DNA from: Tetraselmis striata
Lineage: Eukaryota > Chlorophyta > Chlorodendrophyceae > Chlorodendrales > Chlorodendraceae
Length of the DNA: 64,000 nt
Direction: 5' to 3'
Assembly (NCBI GenBank): GCA_006384855.1
Contig: VCJN01002046.1
Span: 24,479-88,478 of the forward strand
Position 1 is the first letter of the stretch; each line of letters opens with the position of its first letter. The position numbers and the translations under genes are program-made. Positions 40,813-52,236 of the stretch are shown here, in pieces. Below the pieces are notes generated by a model, which was not told where the DNA came from, did no database searches, and saw only the letters and a program-made list of their open reading frames with translations.

Positions 40813-40826
40813 TTCCTCCCCGCCGT
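40813..40826 (-). promoter_or_regulatory. Polypurine tract of the Copia-like element
   Basis: Minus-strand ACGGCGGGGAGGAA directly precedes the TGTGAGG start of the 3' LTR, as expected for a plus-strand primer. It fixes the orientation of the element. Confidence 0.6.
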
Positions 40827-42490
40827 AAAGGTGTCAACTGGCGGTGACATATGTGGAAACGTGTATGGCAGCCCAAAGTGTCAGCAAATGCAGCAGCAAC
40901 ATAGATCATTGTCAGGTGACAGCACATTATCATGGCAGATGCTCAGAGCTGAAACTCGGAAGTGAGTGTTTGTCAACGACATGGAACTTTGGTGTGTCAC
41001 AGGTAGAATATAATAGTAATGACAGAAAAAGGTGTTTGAGGTTTTTGTATGTGATTTGGAGGTCAACGTCTGTGTTGATGACAATACATATTACATACGC
41101 CGTTGATGGCGCGACCGTGGAAGACCGAAAAGCCACAGCCTTATGTTGTTATTGGCCCGATGTTGCAAAGCAGAGGGGACATGTAGTTGGTAAAGGGCAA
41201 TGGTCATTGTGCATTGTTAACGCAGCCGCTCTCAAAGCCGTACTACCGTGTGAACCAATACCCCTCCGAAGACAGGGCACCCACGGCGGTATGTTGTCAC
41301 GTGGTTGAGCATGACGGCGGATGCATGTCAAAATCAAATGGATTTTGCCTCCGGGTTTGAACGATATTATTGAGACAAGTGGAGGTCAGCACCACAACCC
41401 ACACCTGCTATGTCCCTTATATAGGGTGTCCCTTATATGGGATACGAATGGTTGAGCACAATCCACACCATTGATTCCTAAAGCTGCCCCCACATCGGAA
41501 CCCATCAATATGGCAATAGTATACCACAAAGGAATTCATATGGTGACACATCGCAATAACATGTGCTCGATTGCGGGATGCAATAGCACACAAGGTGCAC
41601 TGTGCGAATGTTGTTGCTTGGCTAGGGCTTGATGATGTGATCAACCGCGGTCTCTCGTTGTTATTAACGTTTTGTTTATATGTTTCTCTTTTCATATAGT
41701 ATATTTTTGCTTTCTTTGTTTTGTTGGTTTGCATGTTTTGATTATTTGTGCATATTTGTTCGTTATTTGTTTTGATTGTTTGTGTGTTTCGTATGTTTTG
41801 TTTGTTTGTTTTTATCAAGTGTTGTGATGGGTACAAGCAATAAAAACATCAAATGATGAAGGGAAAGGTAGGGGAGGGGGGCTCAGTAACCTCCAGCTTG
41901 CACATGGGCAGCATGAGATCGTATTTTCAAAGAGTGGTGAGCATCTTTCAGCTGGTTATTGTTTGTTTCGTGGACAGTTGTCCCATGTGGACAGGCGCCC
42001 CTAGGTGTGATTCTTCTGAAATTATACAGTGGTTATTAGTTGTTTGGTTGTTGGTCTCTGCGGTTGATTGGGCACCTCTCTGTGCCATTTGTTTGCTCAT
42101 CGCAATCAATTATTCTTGCGCAGTTTTAAAGAGCGGCCCTAAGGTTTGTTGTGTCACTGCCATCATTGAACATACCACCACTCTTGCAGTGCGCAGCGTC
42201 CCTACCAACCCGCCATGCGCGGGTCCCGGCGCGAGCCGGGGACTGTGGGAGGGAGCGTGAAGCACGGATAGTGGATGGTTTCAGAGAAGTGACCAGGCCG
42301 CCTGGGCGCGCCGCACGCATGTAGCTAGGCAGGCGTTGCGGTGCCTGGTGTGTGCGCGGAGCTAATGCCGACGCGGATCGTCAATGAGGATATGTGCAAA
42401 AGTACGACTAAGGCATACTCTAGCTAGATTGTGCAGTGTAGCATACTCTGGCTAGATATGTAGTTGTGTAACAACAGTGATGTCAAAAAC
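40827..42490. other. Internal, non-coding part of the Copia-like element
   Basis: No RT, integrase or protease motif is recognisable in either strand. The stretch 41650-41820 is T/G-rich with TTTGTTTG words (A/C-rich on the element strand). Presumably deleted or decayed. Confidence 0.45.
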
Positions 42491-42492
42491 TC

Positions 42493-42720
42493 TTACGAGC
42501 AGCAACAGTTGTTTTGTTGTATTGGGTATTTTGTTTGTTGGTGATGTGTTTGGTTATGTTTGGTAGTTGGCCGGTCAGGTTTGTGTATGTTTTTGTGGTT
42601 CTCTATGTCATTATACCTGTCTTTTTGGAAGCCAGAACATTTGTGATATGTGTGACCCAAGCCCTTGCAATAAGAACAGACTAGCGTGCCATTAGGTGAC
42701 ACCCATTCAAACTTTGGTTT
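42493..42720 (-). pseudogene. Gag fragment with CCHC zinc knuckle
   Basis: The minus-strand frame reads PKFEWVSPNGTLVCSYCKG, then GHTYHKC, giving C-x2-C-x4-H-x4-C, the retroviral-type zinc knuckle of Gag. It is followed by a basic, Asn/His/Lys-rich tail to a stop at 42493. No upstream start in frame was established. The orientation agrees with the flanking LTRs. Confidence 0.6.
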
Positions 42721-43866
42721 TTGGGCTTCGTGGTATATTGTTCCATAACAGCATTGCCATTCTTGTTACTATTGTCAAAGCGGGTGTTAATTGTCCCCTC
42801 TTGTTAGTTCTGGATCGATTGGTATTTGTAGCATAGTGCATGGGCGTGAGAGCATCGGCATCAGCATTCTGCCGCATGTCTGATTTGGCAAGATGCTGCT
42901 ATAAGGGTCATATTGCAACACATGTAACGTTTATATGCGCTTAATTGATTTACTCACTAAGGGTATAGGAGTAATGTAGCCGCCGAATGTTGATAGCAAG
43001 CTGCCACGCCTTGTGAAAAGTGCTGTGATACATGTCGATAACTTGTCTCCAACTCGTAAAACTTTGCGGGGTCGACTAGCTCATAGTGATGAGTTTAGGT
43101 CGTAAACCAAAAGAACATGTGTCAAATTTCTGTCGCCAAAGCAGTGTGATGTGCGAGTGTAAAAAGCACAATGTGATGTGCTATTGGTGTGAAAAGGACA
43201 GCAGTGTAATGTGCAAGTGTGAGTCGGCAAACGTTGTTGTGAACAAGAGGCTCTTGAGAGAGCCTGTCCTTACAAAAGCACCGTTACATAGAGTCGTTAT
43301 CAGCGACTGCCGGTGCGTGTGATCAAAAAGCCGACTGTGAAACGGTCCACGTAGCGACACGCAGATTGTGAGTACTAGCGCAACACTGTTACGGGATAGC
43401 AGTTAATTGATCTGGTGGTGGCTCGTTGGTCCGACAACTTGTCAACCTGTGGGCCGAGTTTTATCAAAAGTTACGAGTCGGCACGTGTGAGTGACGATTG
43501 CATTGTGAAAAGCTCAACAAGCGAGAATACTTATTATGAACCCGCGAGCGTGGTGGTGAGGTTTACGAGCAGGAGTGGGCAAGTCTTAGTCAAGCCTACA
43601 CGAGTCGAGTTGTGAGTTTCGGTGGTATGGTGTGGGGTGTGTACGTGACGAGTTGGTGTTTTCAGAAAGAGGATCGCGCAGCATATCGGGCAGCACTTCC
43701 GCCCGTCGGCAGCGGTAATTGATGAGTTCGGTCGACGGCGACACAGTATAAGCAAGTAATACATGCGAAAGATGTCGTTCACGTTACGAGCAATTGTAGT
43801 GTGGTCGGTGGGATCGCTTGGTAGCAACGAGTTCCGTGATTGAAGTAGGTAGAATAAGCACCAAAT
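42721..43866. other. 5' internal region of the Copia-like element, no intact gene
   Basis: It contains a repeated GTGTGATGTGC... motif at 43143-43225 (three related units on the given strand). Minus-strand sequence just inside the 5' LTR reads TTTGGTGCTTATTCTACC, which may include a tRNA-type primer site (TGGTGC), weakly supported. Confidence 0.4.
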
Positions 43867-43963
43867 GTGGTGAGATGGTCGGCTCCAAAGTTGGTGGGGG
43901 TGAAAAGTGAGAATTATTTATAAAGATGCATACAAGCACGGGGTCTGCGCTGCTGTATATATG
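43867..43963 (-). repeat. Part of the 5' LTR (one side of the insertion)
   Basis: TGTGGTGAGATGGTCGGCTC ... GTCTGCGCTGCTGTAT aligns to 40585-40675 with a few substitutions. Similarity stops where the CCATGTGGACATG-rich insert begins. Confidence 0.65.
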
Positions 43964-43967
43964 TTAA

Positions 43968-44065
43968 GATCCATGTGGACATGCGGGTCATGTGTACATG
44001 GAGCGGTCCATGTGGACATGGAGCCTTCGTTGACCTATGTCCACATGGTCTGTACTGTGTACACA
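43968..44065. repeat. Left cluster of CCATGTGNACATGG palindromes
   Basis: ATCCATGTGGACATG, TCATGTGTACATGG, TCCATGTGGACATGG and GTCCACATGG or variants occur within about 100 bp. A matching cluster lies at 47950-48050. Confidence 0.65.
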
Positions 44066-45040
44066 TGGAGTAATCCGGGTCATATCGACGACCCATGTTA
44101 GCAAGGAATGTTTGTCGCATCCCATGTTCAAATGGGCCGCGCTGGGCAAGCCCGTCTGCACATGGCCACGACGCGCGGTGGCGGGTAAGCCGTTGTTCGG
44201 GCAAGCGCCGGATCGCGGGTACGACTCGGCCTTTGTACGGGCAGGTGTTGGTTGGCACTGCGGCGCCCGCCATTTTGCGGACGACTGCCGTGCCGGCGCA
44301 GGAGCTGAGATCGGGCCCCAGGTGAAGTCGCTAGTAAAACCCCATGCGGACAGGCAGTGCTCACTAGTCCCCACAGTAACACACCCCATCGCAGCTGTGC
44401 AATCCCCCTTTCCGGGACCGCCACTGGCCGGCTCTGGCCGGCTCTGATTGGTGCTATGGCCTCGGGCAATACTGATACTACCGCATGCGCTGCCGCACAA
44501 GAGGATGGGCAGGCCGAAGATCGACCGGAGGTTGAGGCAGAATCCGTGGTGCAGGCGCAATGGCGCATCGCGACGCCTTCAACAAGAGACTTCGTGAGTA
44601 TATGGCGCTAACGTCGAGACAACAAGACGTTGGTGACAGAAGTTGAGTACAATTAAGCCATGCAAACGCTTCGTACCTCCGACCAAACGACGAGAGAGGT
44701 GAGGCCCGCCGACATACCTTGTTCGCAGGTTGCCCCCGATATGTGCCACAGGCCTCGCGGAAAGGGTTCGCGTGTTTACGCTGATAGTCTGACGTTTAGC
44801 CGACCCGATCGCGCACCGCCCGACGAAGTTCCCGCTCATCCTCTTGATAGTACAGTTACCGACAATCAACTTTTTTGCGTCGTTGTTTGTGCCTGTAGCT
44901 CCGCTGCCGGCGCCGATTCTACGGTACGGCATGCAAATGGGGCATTTGCTGCCGCCGCCTTACCTGCCGCGCCGAGCCGAAATAAAACGGCGCCGCGCCT
45001 CTACCATGTACTGAGGTGCAAAGTGCTCTTCTTGCTTGTT

Positions 45041-47741
45041 GGGTGATAGAGCTGGAAAGAGCGCGGGCCTGGGCTACAAAGCGCCGCTTCGATATCCTCA
45101 CCTGTGGAGACTCCGACATGCTCATCCAGAAGGGGGACATAAATGTCCCTCTGGAGCAATCATGAGAATACAAGGGCTACTGCTTCCTGGTCACCTACAT
45201 CGATCACGGCATCAAGTTTTGCTTCTGCATTCCTATCCCCAACAAGGAGGTGTGTATGCCAGAGTAGCGGGCTAGTTTGATATTTGCGCGATTATCCAAC
45301 CCCCTTGCTTCCCCCTTCCCCCTTGCTTAATCTATGTATCTTATAACCCCGCCCCCATGCTTGCAGAAGAATACCACAGCAGGAAACTGTTTTTAGTCTT
45401 CTCCCTCCTTGGGCCGCCTACCATCCTTCAAGGTGACAACGGTAGAGAGTTCTCCGTGTTGCCGACAAGCAACCGAGAGGACAATCGGTCTCTCGGAGGA
45501 GGTGAAGGAGGTGTGTGGGCCGTTGTGTATTAAAATAGCATGCTGCTCAGCTTGCGTATAAGTGCAAGTCTGAGATATGTGTGCGTGTTAGGATTGCAGG
45601 TGATTGAAGGCACCAAGAAGCTCCAACATTCCACACCGCCATTCAGCAGGTTACCCCCTGCCCCCCCACCTAAGCTTGGATTTCTACTTGCTGATGACTC
45701 AGCGGAACACTTCATGCATGTGTAGGTGCCATACAACACCCTCCTTGGACAACCCCCTCGCGTGGGTATCAGCAACCTTCCTATCTCGGCACAGCTCATA
45801 GATTCCCTCGCCACAGAGGCATATCTGAACATGGCCTTAGGCTTGGAGGAAGATGCCATGATTGAGAACCTTCTTTAAGATGTGTTGGCGCCGGAGAAGC
45901 AAGCCGAGGAGGACGAAGAGGGGCAGCATGCAGAGGAGCAAGCGCGACAATAGAAGCAGCCACATGAGGAGGAAGACATGGATGCCTTCAGAACGCCAGC
46001 GCCTCTCCCAATCGGTAAATGCCCGCAAAGCCGTTGCAATATTCTTGGCCTGCCATGCTGCGCATTTACTGCGCCATAGCATAAAGTGCTGAGTAATGGT
46101 TCTATTCATGCAATTATAATCAACTCTTTAACGAATTAATATAACAAGCAACAGTAGTAATTATAACCACTCTTGTTAATGTCTATTAATATTATATGTG
46201 TTGGTTTTATATATAATTACTGCTGCTGCTATAGAGTTAAACATATTATAGGTTATGATGTTGTACATACTATTATATGATAACGTCCTCTAGCCACGGC
46301 ACTACCTTTGATTGTGATGTATCTCTCTCTCTCTCTCTCTCTCTCAATCTACTAATTTATCATTGTGAGTTTTTTTGTATTATATATTTATATTTGAATG
46401 CTATGATTATGTAGCAGTACTAGCTCATATTCCACAGCATATATCAACACAAGTGCTAACTCACGTCTCCCTGTTCCCCACTCCTCCGTGCACACGAAAA
46501 AGATCTGCCCATTACGCCTGGGATTAGCGTAAACGCGCAACACGATGAGCACATACTCTCTCACAACGAGGACCATCGGACACTACGTGCCTACGTCCCA
46601 GACCCCATCTTGCCATGGGACCCGGACAGATATTGCGCCCCATGCAAGGCTTGGTGCGATGGTGGGCATTTCAAGATTGGTATGCTTCCTACAGCCGGCC
46701 TTGTCAAGGGTCATCAGTGTGCACGTTGCAAGGCCTTCTACCATGTCACATGCACAGGTAACCTGTTGTTGCTGCCAATCTTGTCAGCATGCCCGTTATG
46801 GCATGGGCGTGACTGTGACACCATGTGTCTCGCACGCAGGTGGCACGGATGATGGCCAATGCAGCAACGATTCCATGGCTGCTGAGACAGTGGATGTGGT
46901 GCCTCGCTCTCTTGAAACGAAAAGTGCAGCCACCAATGCAGCTGCCTCGTCCCGTGAGTCAGTGGGCCGCAAGAGGCGAAGTTCGCCTGAGGAGCCACCC
47001 GTGCTTCCGGCTGCAGCGGCGGAGGCTACTCCACCAATTATCCTGCAAGCACGCGCGGCTGTTGGTGATTATAGTCCAGTATCTCCCTCCCAACCGGCCA
47101 ACAGTCCCGGGCGGCACGGAATCAGGGCCCAGTGCGGTGCTGCACATGCCAAGCATGCCATGGTGATGCGTGCCCGGGTCGCTGCCAAGGCCGGCCCAGC
47201 ACTAGTGGTGGGTGATGTGGTCAGAGTGCCGTTGGCAAAGGAGAACCGTGGCAAGGTGGACCCTAGATTCTTGACATGCGTGGTGATTGAGGTGAGTTAT
47301 GCTATGATCCTCTTGTGTACTGATGCCAGTTGCATGCTATGCTTGATATGTCCCACCGATGACGCACACATCTTTCTCACATGCCCTCCCCCACCCCTCT
47401 GTTTTGCAGGTCTCAGAATGCAATTCTTATAGAGTGGCTGTGGACGCGGGTGTTTTCAAGACCAAATATGGGCAGCAAGATCTGGATCAGTTGCGCGACA
47501 TTGCACCTGCGCGGGTGGGCTTGGCGGATATGTGGTAGAGAAGTGGAGCGACCAAGCATCATGGAAGAAAATCTCCCTCAGAGAAGGTGTAAGATCCGTG
47601 TCACTATTTCGGGGCCAAGGAATGGTCAAATGCACATGCAAAGGGCCGTGTGCCACTAGCGTTTGCAGTTGCCGCAAAGCTAATAGGAAATGCAACTCTA
47701 GCTGTCGCTTTGATAACAATTGTTGTCAAAACATTAATTGA
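45041..47741 (+). pseudogene. Ginger/KRBA2-like integrase-type transposase, fragmentary
   Basis: Fragment 1 (about 45041-45240): RRFDILTCGDSDM..., a stop, then YCFLVTYIDHGIKFCFCIPI, like the DDE core before the second Asp. Fragment 2 (about 45366-45500): AEEYHSRKLFLVF... GPPTILQGDNGREF, the second catalytic Asp in DNGREF. Fragment 3 (about 46612-46757): CAPC...CARC...H...C zinc-binding stretch. Then, after likely introns (46758-46840 and 47291-47409), GDVVRVPLAKENRGKVDP... with SECNSYRVAVDAGVFKTKYG. A frame change near 47538 leads to KCTCKGPCATSVCSCRKANR and a further Cys-rich tail ending at 47741. This order matches the C-terminus of KRBA2-like Ginger transposases. No clean continuous model can be built, and the DDE Glu was not located. 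Confidence 0.6.
46321..46346. repeat. (CT)n microsatellite
   Basis: About 12 CT units within an AT-rich segment (46110-46430) that otherwise shows no coding signal. Confidence 0.9.
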
Positions 47742-47949
47742 GGACCATGGTGCTTGCACTAGCGCTCAGGGAGCTGCCACGCACCCCATCCCGTGTAATG
47801 AACTAAATTCTAGAATAAAATAAAATCTAACCGAAGTCTTGATTTAAAGTTAATTGCATATGCTGCTTAATTTGAGCTTGATTGAAATCGAATTAATATT
47901 GCCTTAAAATGCGGACGATAACTTACCATATCGCACATGGGTTGGATAG

Positions 47950-48050
47950 CGTGGATCCATGTATGAATGGTCCAATTACCGCGCTCCATGCGTACTTGGG
48001 CCGGTCCATGTGTACATGGACATTTGTCGAGGGCATTCCATGTGTACACC
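47950..48050. repeat. Right cluster of CCATGTGNACATGG palindromes
   Basis: GGATCCATGTATG, CTCCATGCGTACTTGG, GTCCATGTGTACATGGAC and TTCCATGTGTACACC lie within 100 bp. They mirror the left cluster of the same insert. Confidence 0.6.
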
Positions 48051-48370
48051 TGCCCACAGCAGTCTTGCCCCCCTTGTCAAGCATCAATTGTACATTGGCC
48101 CAGTATGGGCCCTCACCTTCGTTTCTGGCCGCGCCCTTCCATGTGTCATACGTGAACACGACATCATGCGTGAGGGGAGCCCGAAGTGGCGTTTGTTGGG
48201 CTCTCGTTGTAAATGCCATACGTGTGCGTGTCAATGTTCATGGTTAGTAATGAATTTGATTACCCAATGTCACAAGGGCGCGATTTTTTATATCGCACGT
48301 ATATGCGTTCTATCTGTACGGATGCACGCCAAGAGTTAGCTCTACCATCGTAGATCACATTCACAAAGGC
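48048..48370. repeat. 323-bp direct repeat, copy 1
   Basis: It runs from ACCTGCCCACAGCAGTCTTG to CACATTCACAAAGGC. The second copy is at 49210-49534 and differs by scattered substitutions and small indels. The 839 bp between them (48371-49209) contains a GC-rich insert. Confidence 0.8.
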
Positions 48371-49209
48371 GCGCTCTCCCCACCGCCGGCATGCAAGCAT
48401 GTGAGCAGTTCCCGCAAAACGGCCAATACTGCGATAATAAAGGCTTGCCCAAAAGCCAGCCCACCTACAACTGTTATCCGCACTCAATGCGCCCTTGGTA
48501 GAGCCGGGCTTTAGCCCATACTGCGCAGAGGTGCAGCCCCCGAGTCAGCGGGTGGGTCCATATGGTCACCTGCTAGGGAATCGTCCAGGGTATGTGGTAG
48601 GGCCGGCCATCAATACGCTCCCATATTCTGCTGTTGGGCTGCGCCTAGCGGGCCCCTGAGCGAGGAGAATCCGCCCCTGCGAAGCGAGTACATTGCCTTT
48701 TTATCGGGATGCGGGTCGCGCGGTAAGCAATTATACTAGGGTTTGTAGGAGAGCCTAAAAATATTTGAATCGGGCCCCCGCTACCCCCCTCGGTTAAATT
48801 TCCCACCGAGGGGCCCGGCAGGGATCGAACCTGCGCAGAGCGGAATCACGAGCGTAACAGGCAGCCCCCCCCCCCCCCCCCCCCTCCGCCACCTATCACA
48901 TCTCAAGCCGTTGATGAGTATGTATTCTAAGTTAATCATATCATTAAAATGCGCCACTGTACCACCCGGCGGTCGGCGCCGCCGGTGCTGACGTGGCGAT
49001 ATGAACATACGTAAATGTCAAGACTTGCGAGAGGGACTATAGAGGTTTTGCCTTCTCGAGGTTTAATATGAGGCCTCACGAAAATGGCCGAACTTGGCAC
49101 ATCCAAGCATGTGGCGCCCCGCGGAGTATCAAATGAAATATGTCCATGGTGATAGCTCACCCATACGCACCCGGGAAGATGCCCAAATCGTGCTTCAAAG
49201 ATGGCTAAC
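48371..49209. other. Spacer between the 323-bp repeats; hairpin and poly-C
   Basis: It contains the hairpin CCCCTCGG...CCGAGGGG (about 48786-48813), a tRNA T-arm-like GCAGG TTCGATC CCTGC on the minus strand (about 48820-48838) and an 18-C run (about 48867-48884). No gene supported. It may be a secondary insertion. Confidence 0.45.
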
Positions 49210-49534
49210 ACCTGCCCACAACAGTCTTGCCCCCTTGTCAAGCATCAATTGTACATTGGCCCATTATGAGCCCTCACCTTCGTTTCTGGCCGCGCCCTTC
49301 CATGTGTTATACATGAACACGACATCATGCGTGGGGGGAGCCCGAAGTGGCGTTTGTTGGGCTCTCGTTGTAAATGCCGTACGTGTGCGTGTCATTGTTC
49401 ATGGTTAGTAATGAATTTGATTACCCAATGTCACAAGCAAGGGCACGATTTTCATATCGCACGTATATGCGTTCTATCTGTACGGATGCACGCCAAGAGT
49501 TAGCTCTACCATCGTAGAGCACATTCACAAAGGC
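49210..49534. repeat. 323-bp direct repeat, copy 2
   Basis: See copy 1. It ends within a few bases of where the Copia LTR sequence resumes, so it probably includes the true right end of the inserted transposon. Confidence 0.8.
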
Positions 49535-49539
49535 ATCCC

Positions 49540-49668
49540 GCCATCGTGGCGCTATCAAGCATGCATGGTGATCTACTCAGCAGTGTTATTAATGAGATTA
49601 CTTACAGATAGGAGGGCATTTAGTGAGGTCGAGATCTAGGGTTGTAACCCTACTATGATCTCCTCACA
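49540..49668 (-). repeat. Remaining part of the 5' LTR (other side of the insertion)
   Basis: GCGCTATCAAGC... GATCTCCTCACA aligns to 40702-40812. Together with 43867-43963 it rebuilds one LTR. Confidence 0.65.
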
Positions 49669-50456
49669 CGTACTCGTATACTATATCCAACTTTTCTAAA
49701 AGCGGCACCAAGCATGCGTGCCCGACCTGTTTGCACAGGGCTACCGCCCGCACTTTGACCTCATAGGGTTGTCAAAAGCAAAGTCTGCGCCCCCACCCTC
49801 TCCCCAACCATCTAATTTGCGTGTATTGGTAGCCTTGTGCCAACACAAGTGTTTCGACATTGCGTTGTTTGAAACCGCTTAAACCTCAGAAACCTCAGTC
49901 ACTAGCCACCACGCACTGTTAGCCTCTAGGCCAGCAGTGTGGCCATAAAACACGACTCGAAGTAAACGGCAAATATCACGCATTCAGTCAAAGCAGTGCC
50001 AATCAAATTAATCCCGTACAACGGCCAGCATCGCCAATTCGCCTCAATAAAATCACCATCAACGCAACATACAGTCAACGCAACAGTCGACCCGCAAAAT
50101 AAAAATCAGAACACCAAGGCGGGCGGGCGGGAAATAGCGAAATAGTAGTACCGTGCCGGTACAAGAGAGACAGCGTACCGGTACACACTGAGGCTACATA
50201 CAGTTGTGTACTGTGTCACAGTAGTGCCGCCTTGTCAGGGCACAGCGGTGAAAACACCCTCTCCGCGCTGCTGTGGTATCTCAACGGATTCCCAACTGCT
50301 CGTTGACCCGAAAAAGTAACATAATAGCCCCATTCGTGGGTACTTGAGCGCGAGTCAGAGAACAGCAAAGGCTGCCACCTGCTCGCCCCGCCAAGACGCG
50401 GAGCACCTGACGACGCGGGGCGGCGACGGGGGCGCGAGGCGAGCGGAGGGCGCGAT
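49669..50456. other. Intergenic spacer upstream of the syntaxin-like gene
   Basis: AT-richer DNA without gene support. GTACCGTGCCGGTAC and GTACCGGTAC palindromes lie near 50150-50185, roughly 300 bp before the start codon. No clear TATA box. Confidence 0.45.
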
Positions 50457-51833
50457 ATGGCGGAGCCTCCGCAGACAACAGGCGCGGGCGCCCTATGGGA
50501 GGCGGACCCCTTCTATAGTGCGGCGGAGGCACTCCAGGTGCGGTGGGGCAGCGGACTTCGCGCAGCCTGTGCAGGCGGGGTAGTGCCAGCAGCTGCAGTG
50601 GTGGCAACGGCGTCCGTCGAGGCGACTCTTCCACGTGACACTGACGTTGCGGAGGGCGTGGCCTTCCCTGTCGCCACATCGCCTGTATACAATACGCCTC
50701 TTATACAAGCAGGAGGTGATGGGCACATCGTAACTGTGCCCGACGCGGGTGTGCGAGGCAGGAGGAGATGGACACTCTGGAGGCGGAATATGCCGAGTGG
50801 TCCGGTCGCGAGTCAAGCGCGGAGCAGGTAAGCAGGATGCTGCGATGGAAGGCAGGCTGAGGTCGCTACCGATGCGGTTTAACTCACTCACGCATGGTCC
50901 GTGTCGCCGCATTGGCTGGCTGGCTGGCTGGTGGGGTAGGACGGTGACGAGGGGCGTGGCCAGCTGCTGGCGGCATGCGATAGCGTGCGGGGTCAGGTGC
51001 GCGTGCACTTGTTCACCGTCGTCCCGCTTGTGATATTCGCCGCTGCCGCTGCGTGCCTGCCCGCCTGCCTGCTGATGCTCAGCCGTCCGGCTCGCGCAGC
51101 TGGGAGAGTTTCACCGGGCGGTGTCCGCCATGACGGAGGCGCCGGAGCGATTCCACATCAGCCAGGAGGAGCTGGAGAGGCGCTTCTCCTTTGTTAAGGT
51201 TGCTGCACCTCTCTGCCCGCGCCTACACATTCCGATGGCGTGGGGGTTGCTGGGCAGCTGGCCATGTGTGGGCGAGGGCGGGCATGCCCCGCGGAAAAGC
51301 GCGCTCATGGTGCATCTGCTTGACAGGACCTAAGTGGGGCAGAGGCAAGGATCAGGCACGCCATCCTCACTGGCAACCTGCAGTCCGGTGTGCCCAACCC
51401 TCAGGCGCCCTGTACCTCCCCCCGCAACCCTCCTGCAACCCTCCATCATCCCCTCCCCACCCAAACCCCCGGACTGCCGTGCATCCCGGTTGCGCCTGAC
51501 GTCTTCCTACTGCGTGGGACGGTAGGGCACGGCGGCAGGCAAGGCAGGGCGCTGCACACGCTGGTGGGCTCCCCCGGCCAGCCCACCCACAGCGCGGAGG
51601 CAGCCGCACGCGAGGCGCCCAGCAGCCGGGGCCACGCGGCGCTGGAGGCGGCGGAGGTCAAGGTGGCGGTGGGGCAGCCGGCGCCGGACGCCGGCTACGG
51701 ACCGCCCGCGCCGAGGACGCCCGCCGCGGGCGCCCTGTGGCGCCGCCTGCTGAGGAGCCGGCGCTGCGTCGTGTTCAGCGGGGGCCTCGCGGCGCTGCTG
51801 CTCTGGCTGTCCTCGGCGTTTGGCGAGGCGTGA
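50457..51833 (+). CDS. Syntaxin-6 N-terminal-domain protein without a SNARE helix
   Basis: Five exons in agreeing phase: 50457-50537, 50762-50827, 51100-51198, 51327-51387 and 51526-51833, giving 204 residues. Residues about 18-82 (DPFYSAAEALQ, EEMDTLEAEYAEWSGRE, LGEFHRAVSAM... ERFHISQEELERRFSFVK) follow the three-helix syntaxin-6/SYP61 N-domain, including the DPFY start. The C-terminus has basic residues and then one membrane anchor (CVVFSGGLAALLLWLSSAF). The region between, about 103-175, is Ala/Pro-rich and shows no heptad Qc-SNARE motif. The full family is about 240-255 residues with a SNARE helix before the anchor. Expected location is Golgi or endosome membranes. Function without a SNARE motif is unknown. 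Confidence 0.8.
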
Positions 51834-52236
51834 GCCAGCCCTCCTCCACCGGATCCACGAGTGGCCGGCCCGGGAGCCGCGGGCCGAAGATCGCCCCTTC
51901 CCAACGCACGAGCAACGGAGCCAGGGCGACGCATTCCCCCAGCCGGGCGCCACACCCGTCCGCCCCGCCTTCCCCCCCTCCGGCGGCGTGCGGCTCGTGT
52001 GTCCGGTGATATTGTACGGCTGCCGCTTTTAGGCAGTGGATATCGGCCTTACGTGTAATGCGTATCGGTTGCAAGGTTACATGCAGGACCGGACCCCCCC
52101 CCCCCCCCCCCCCCCCCAGTGGGGCAGGCAGGAGTCTCCATCTGCGCACTGTTCGTCGCACTCGGGCGGACGCTTCGTTTCCGTAGTGCTTGGCATCCAG
52201 GGATTGCAGCCGCTGAAGGCGGCCCGCACATACATC
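51834..52236. other. Convergent 3' regions; poly-C tract
   Basis: Short spacer between the 3' ends of the plus-strand syntaxin-like gene and the minus-strand gene. It contains a 22-C run at about 52097-52118. No polyadenylation signal could be assigned. Confidence 0.5.

Larger units (their letters stand above)
43964..49539 (+). mobile_element. Ginger/KRBA2-like DDE transposon inserted in the Copia LTR
   Basis: About 5.6 kb interrupts the 5' LTR. The left end (43968-44065) and a right-side segment (47950-48050) are full of CCATGTGNACATGG-type palindromes, which look like subterminal transposase binding sites. Between them lie fragments of a DDE integrase-like transposase with the KRBA2/Ginger C-terminal cysteine-rich module. 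The right side also contains a 323-bp direct duplication. Exact termini are not resolved. Confidence 0.55.
40585..49668 (-). mobile_element. Short Copia-like LTR element with interrupted 5' LTR
   Basis: LTRs of about 228 bp bound an internal region of only about 3.05 kb (40813-43866), too short for a full Copia polyprotein. A minus-strand Gag zinc knuckle lies at about 42630-42675. The polypurine tract is directly inside the 3' LTR. The flanks CCTAC (before 40585) and CGTAC (after 49668) differ at one base and may be the target duplication. The span includes the foreign insert 43964-49539. Probably non-autonomous. Confidence 0.6.

Noticed and set aside
43080..43325. Cysteine-rich peptide (CECKKHNVMCYWC...) as a small metal-binding protein
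   Set aside because: It arises from a short DNA tandem repeat (GTGTGATGTGC...) inside the decayed Copia-like element.
48800..48890. Minus-strand tRNA gene suggested by a perfect T-arm (GCAGG TTCGATC CCTGC)
   Set aside because: No D-arm or pairing acceptor stem. The 5' half would be a homopolymer G run.
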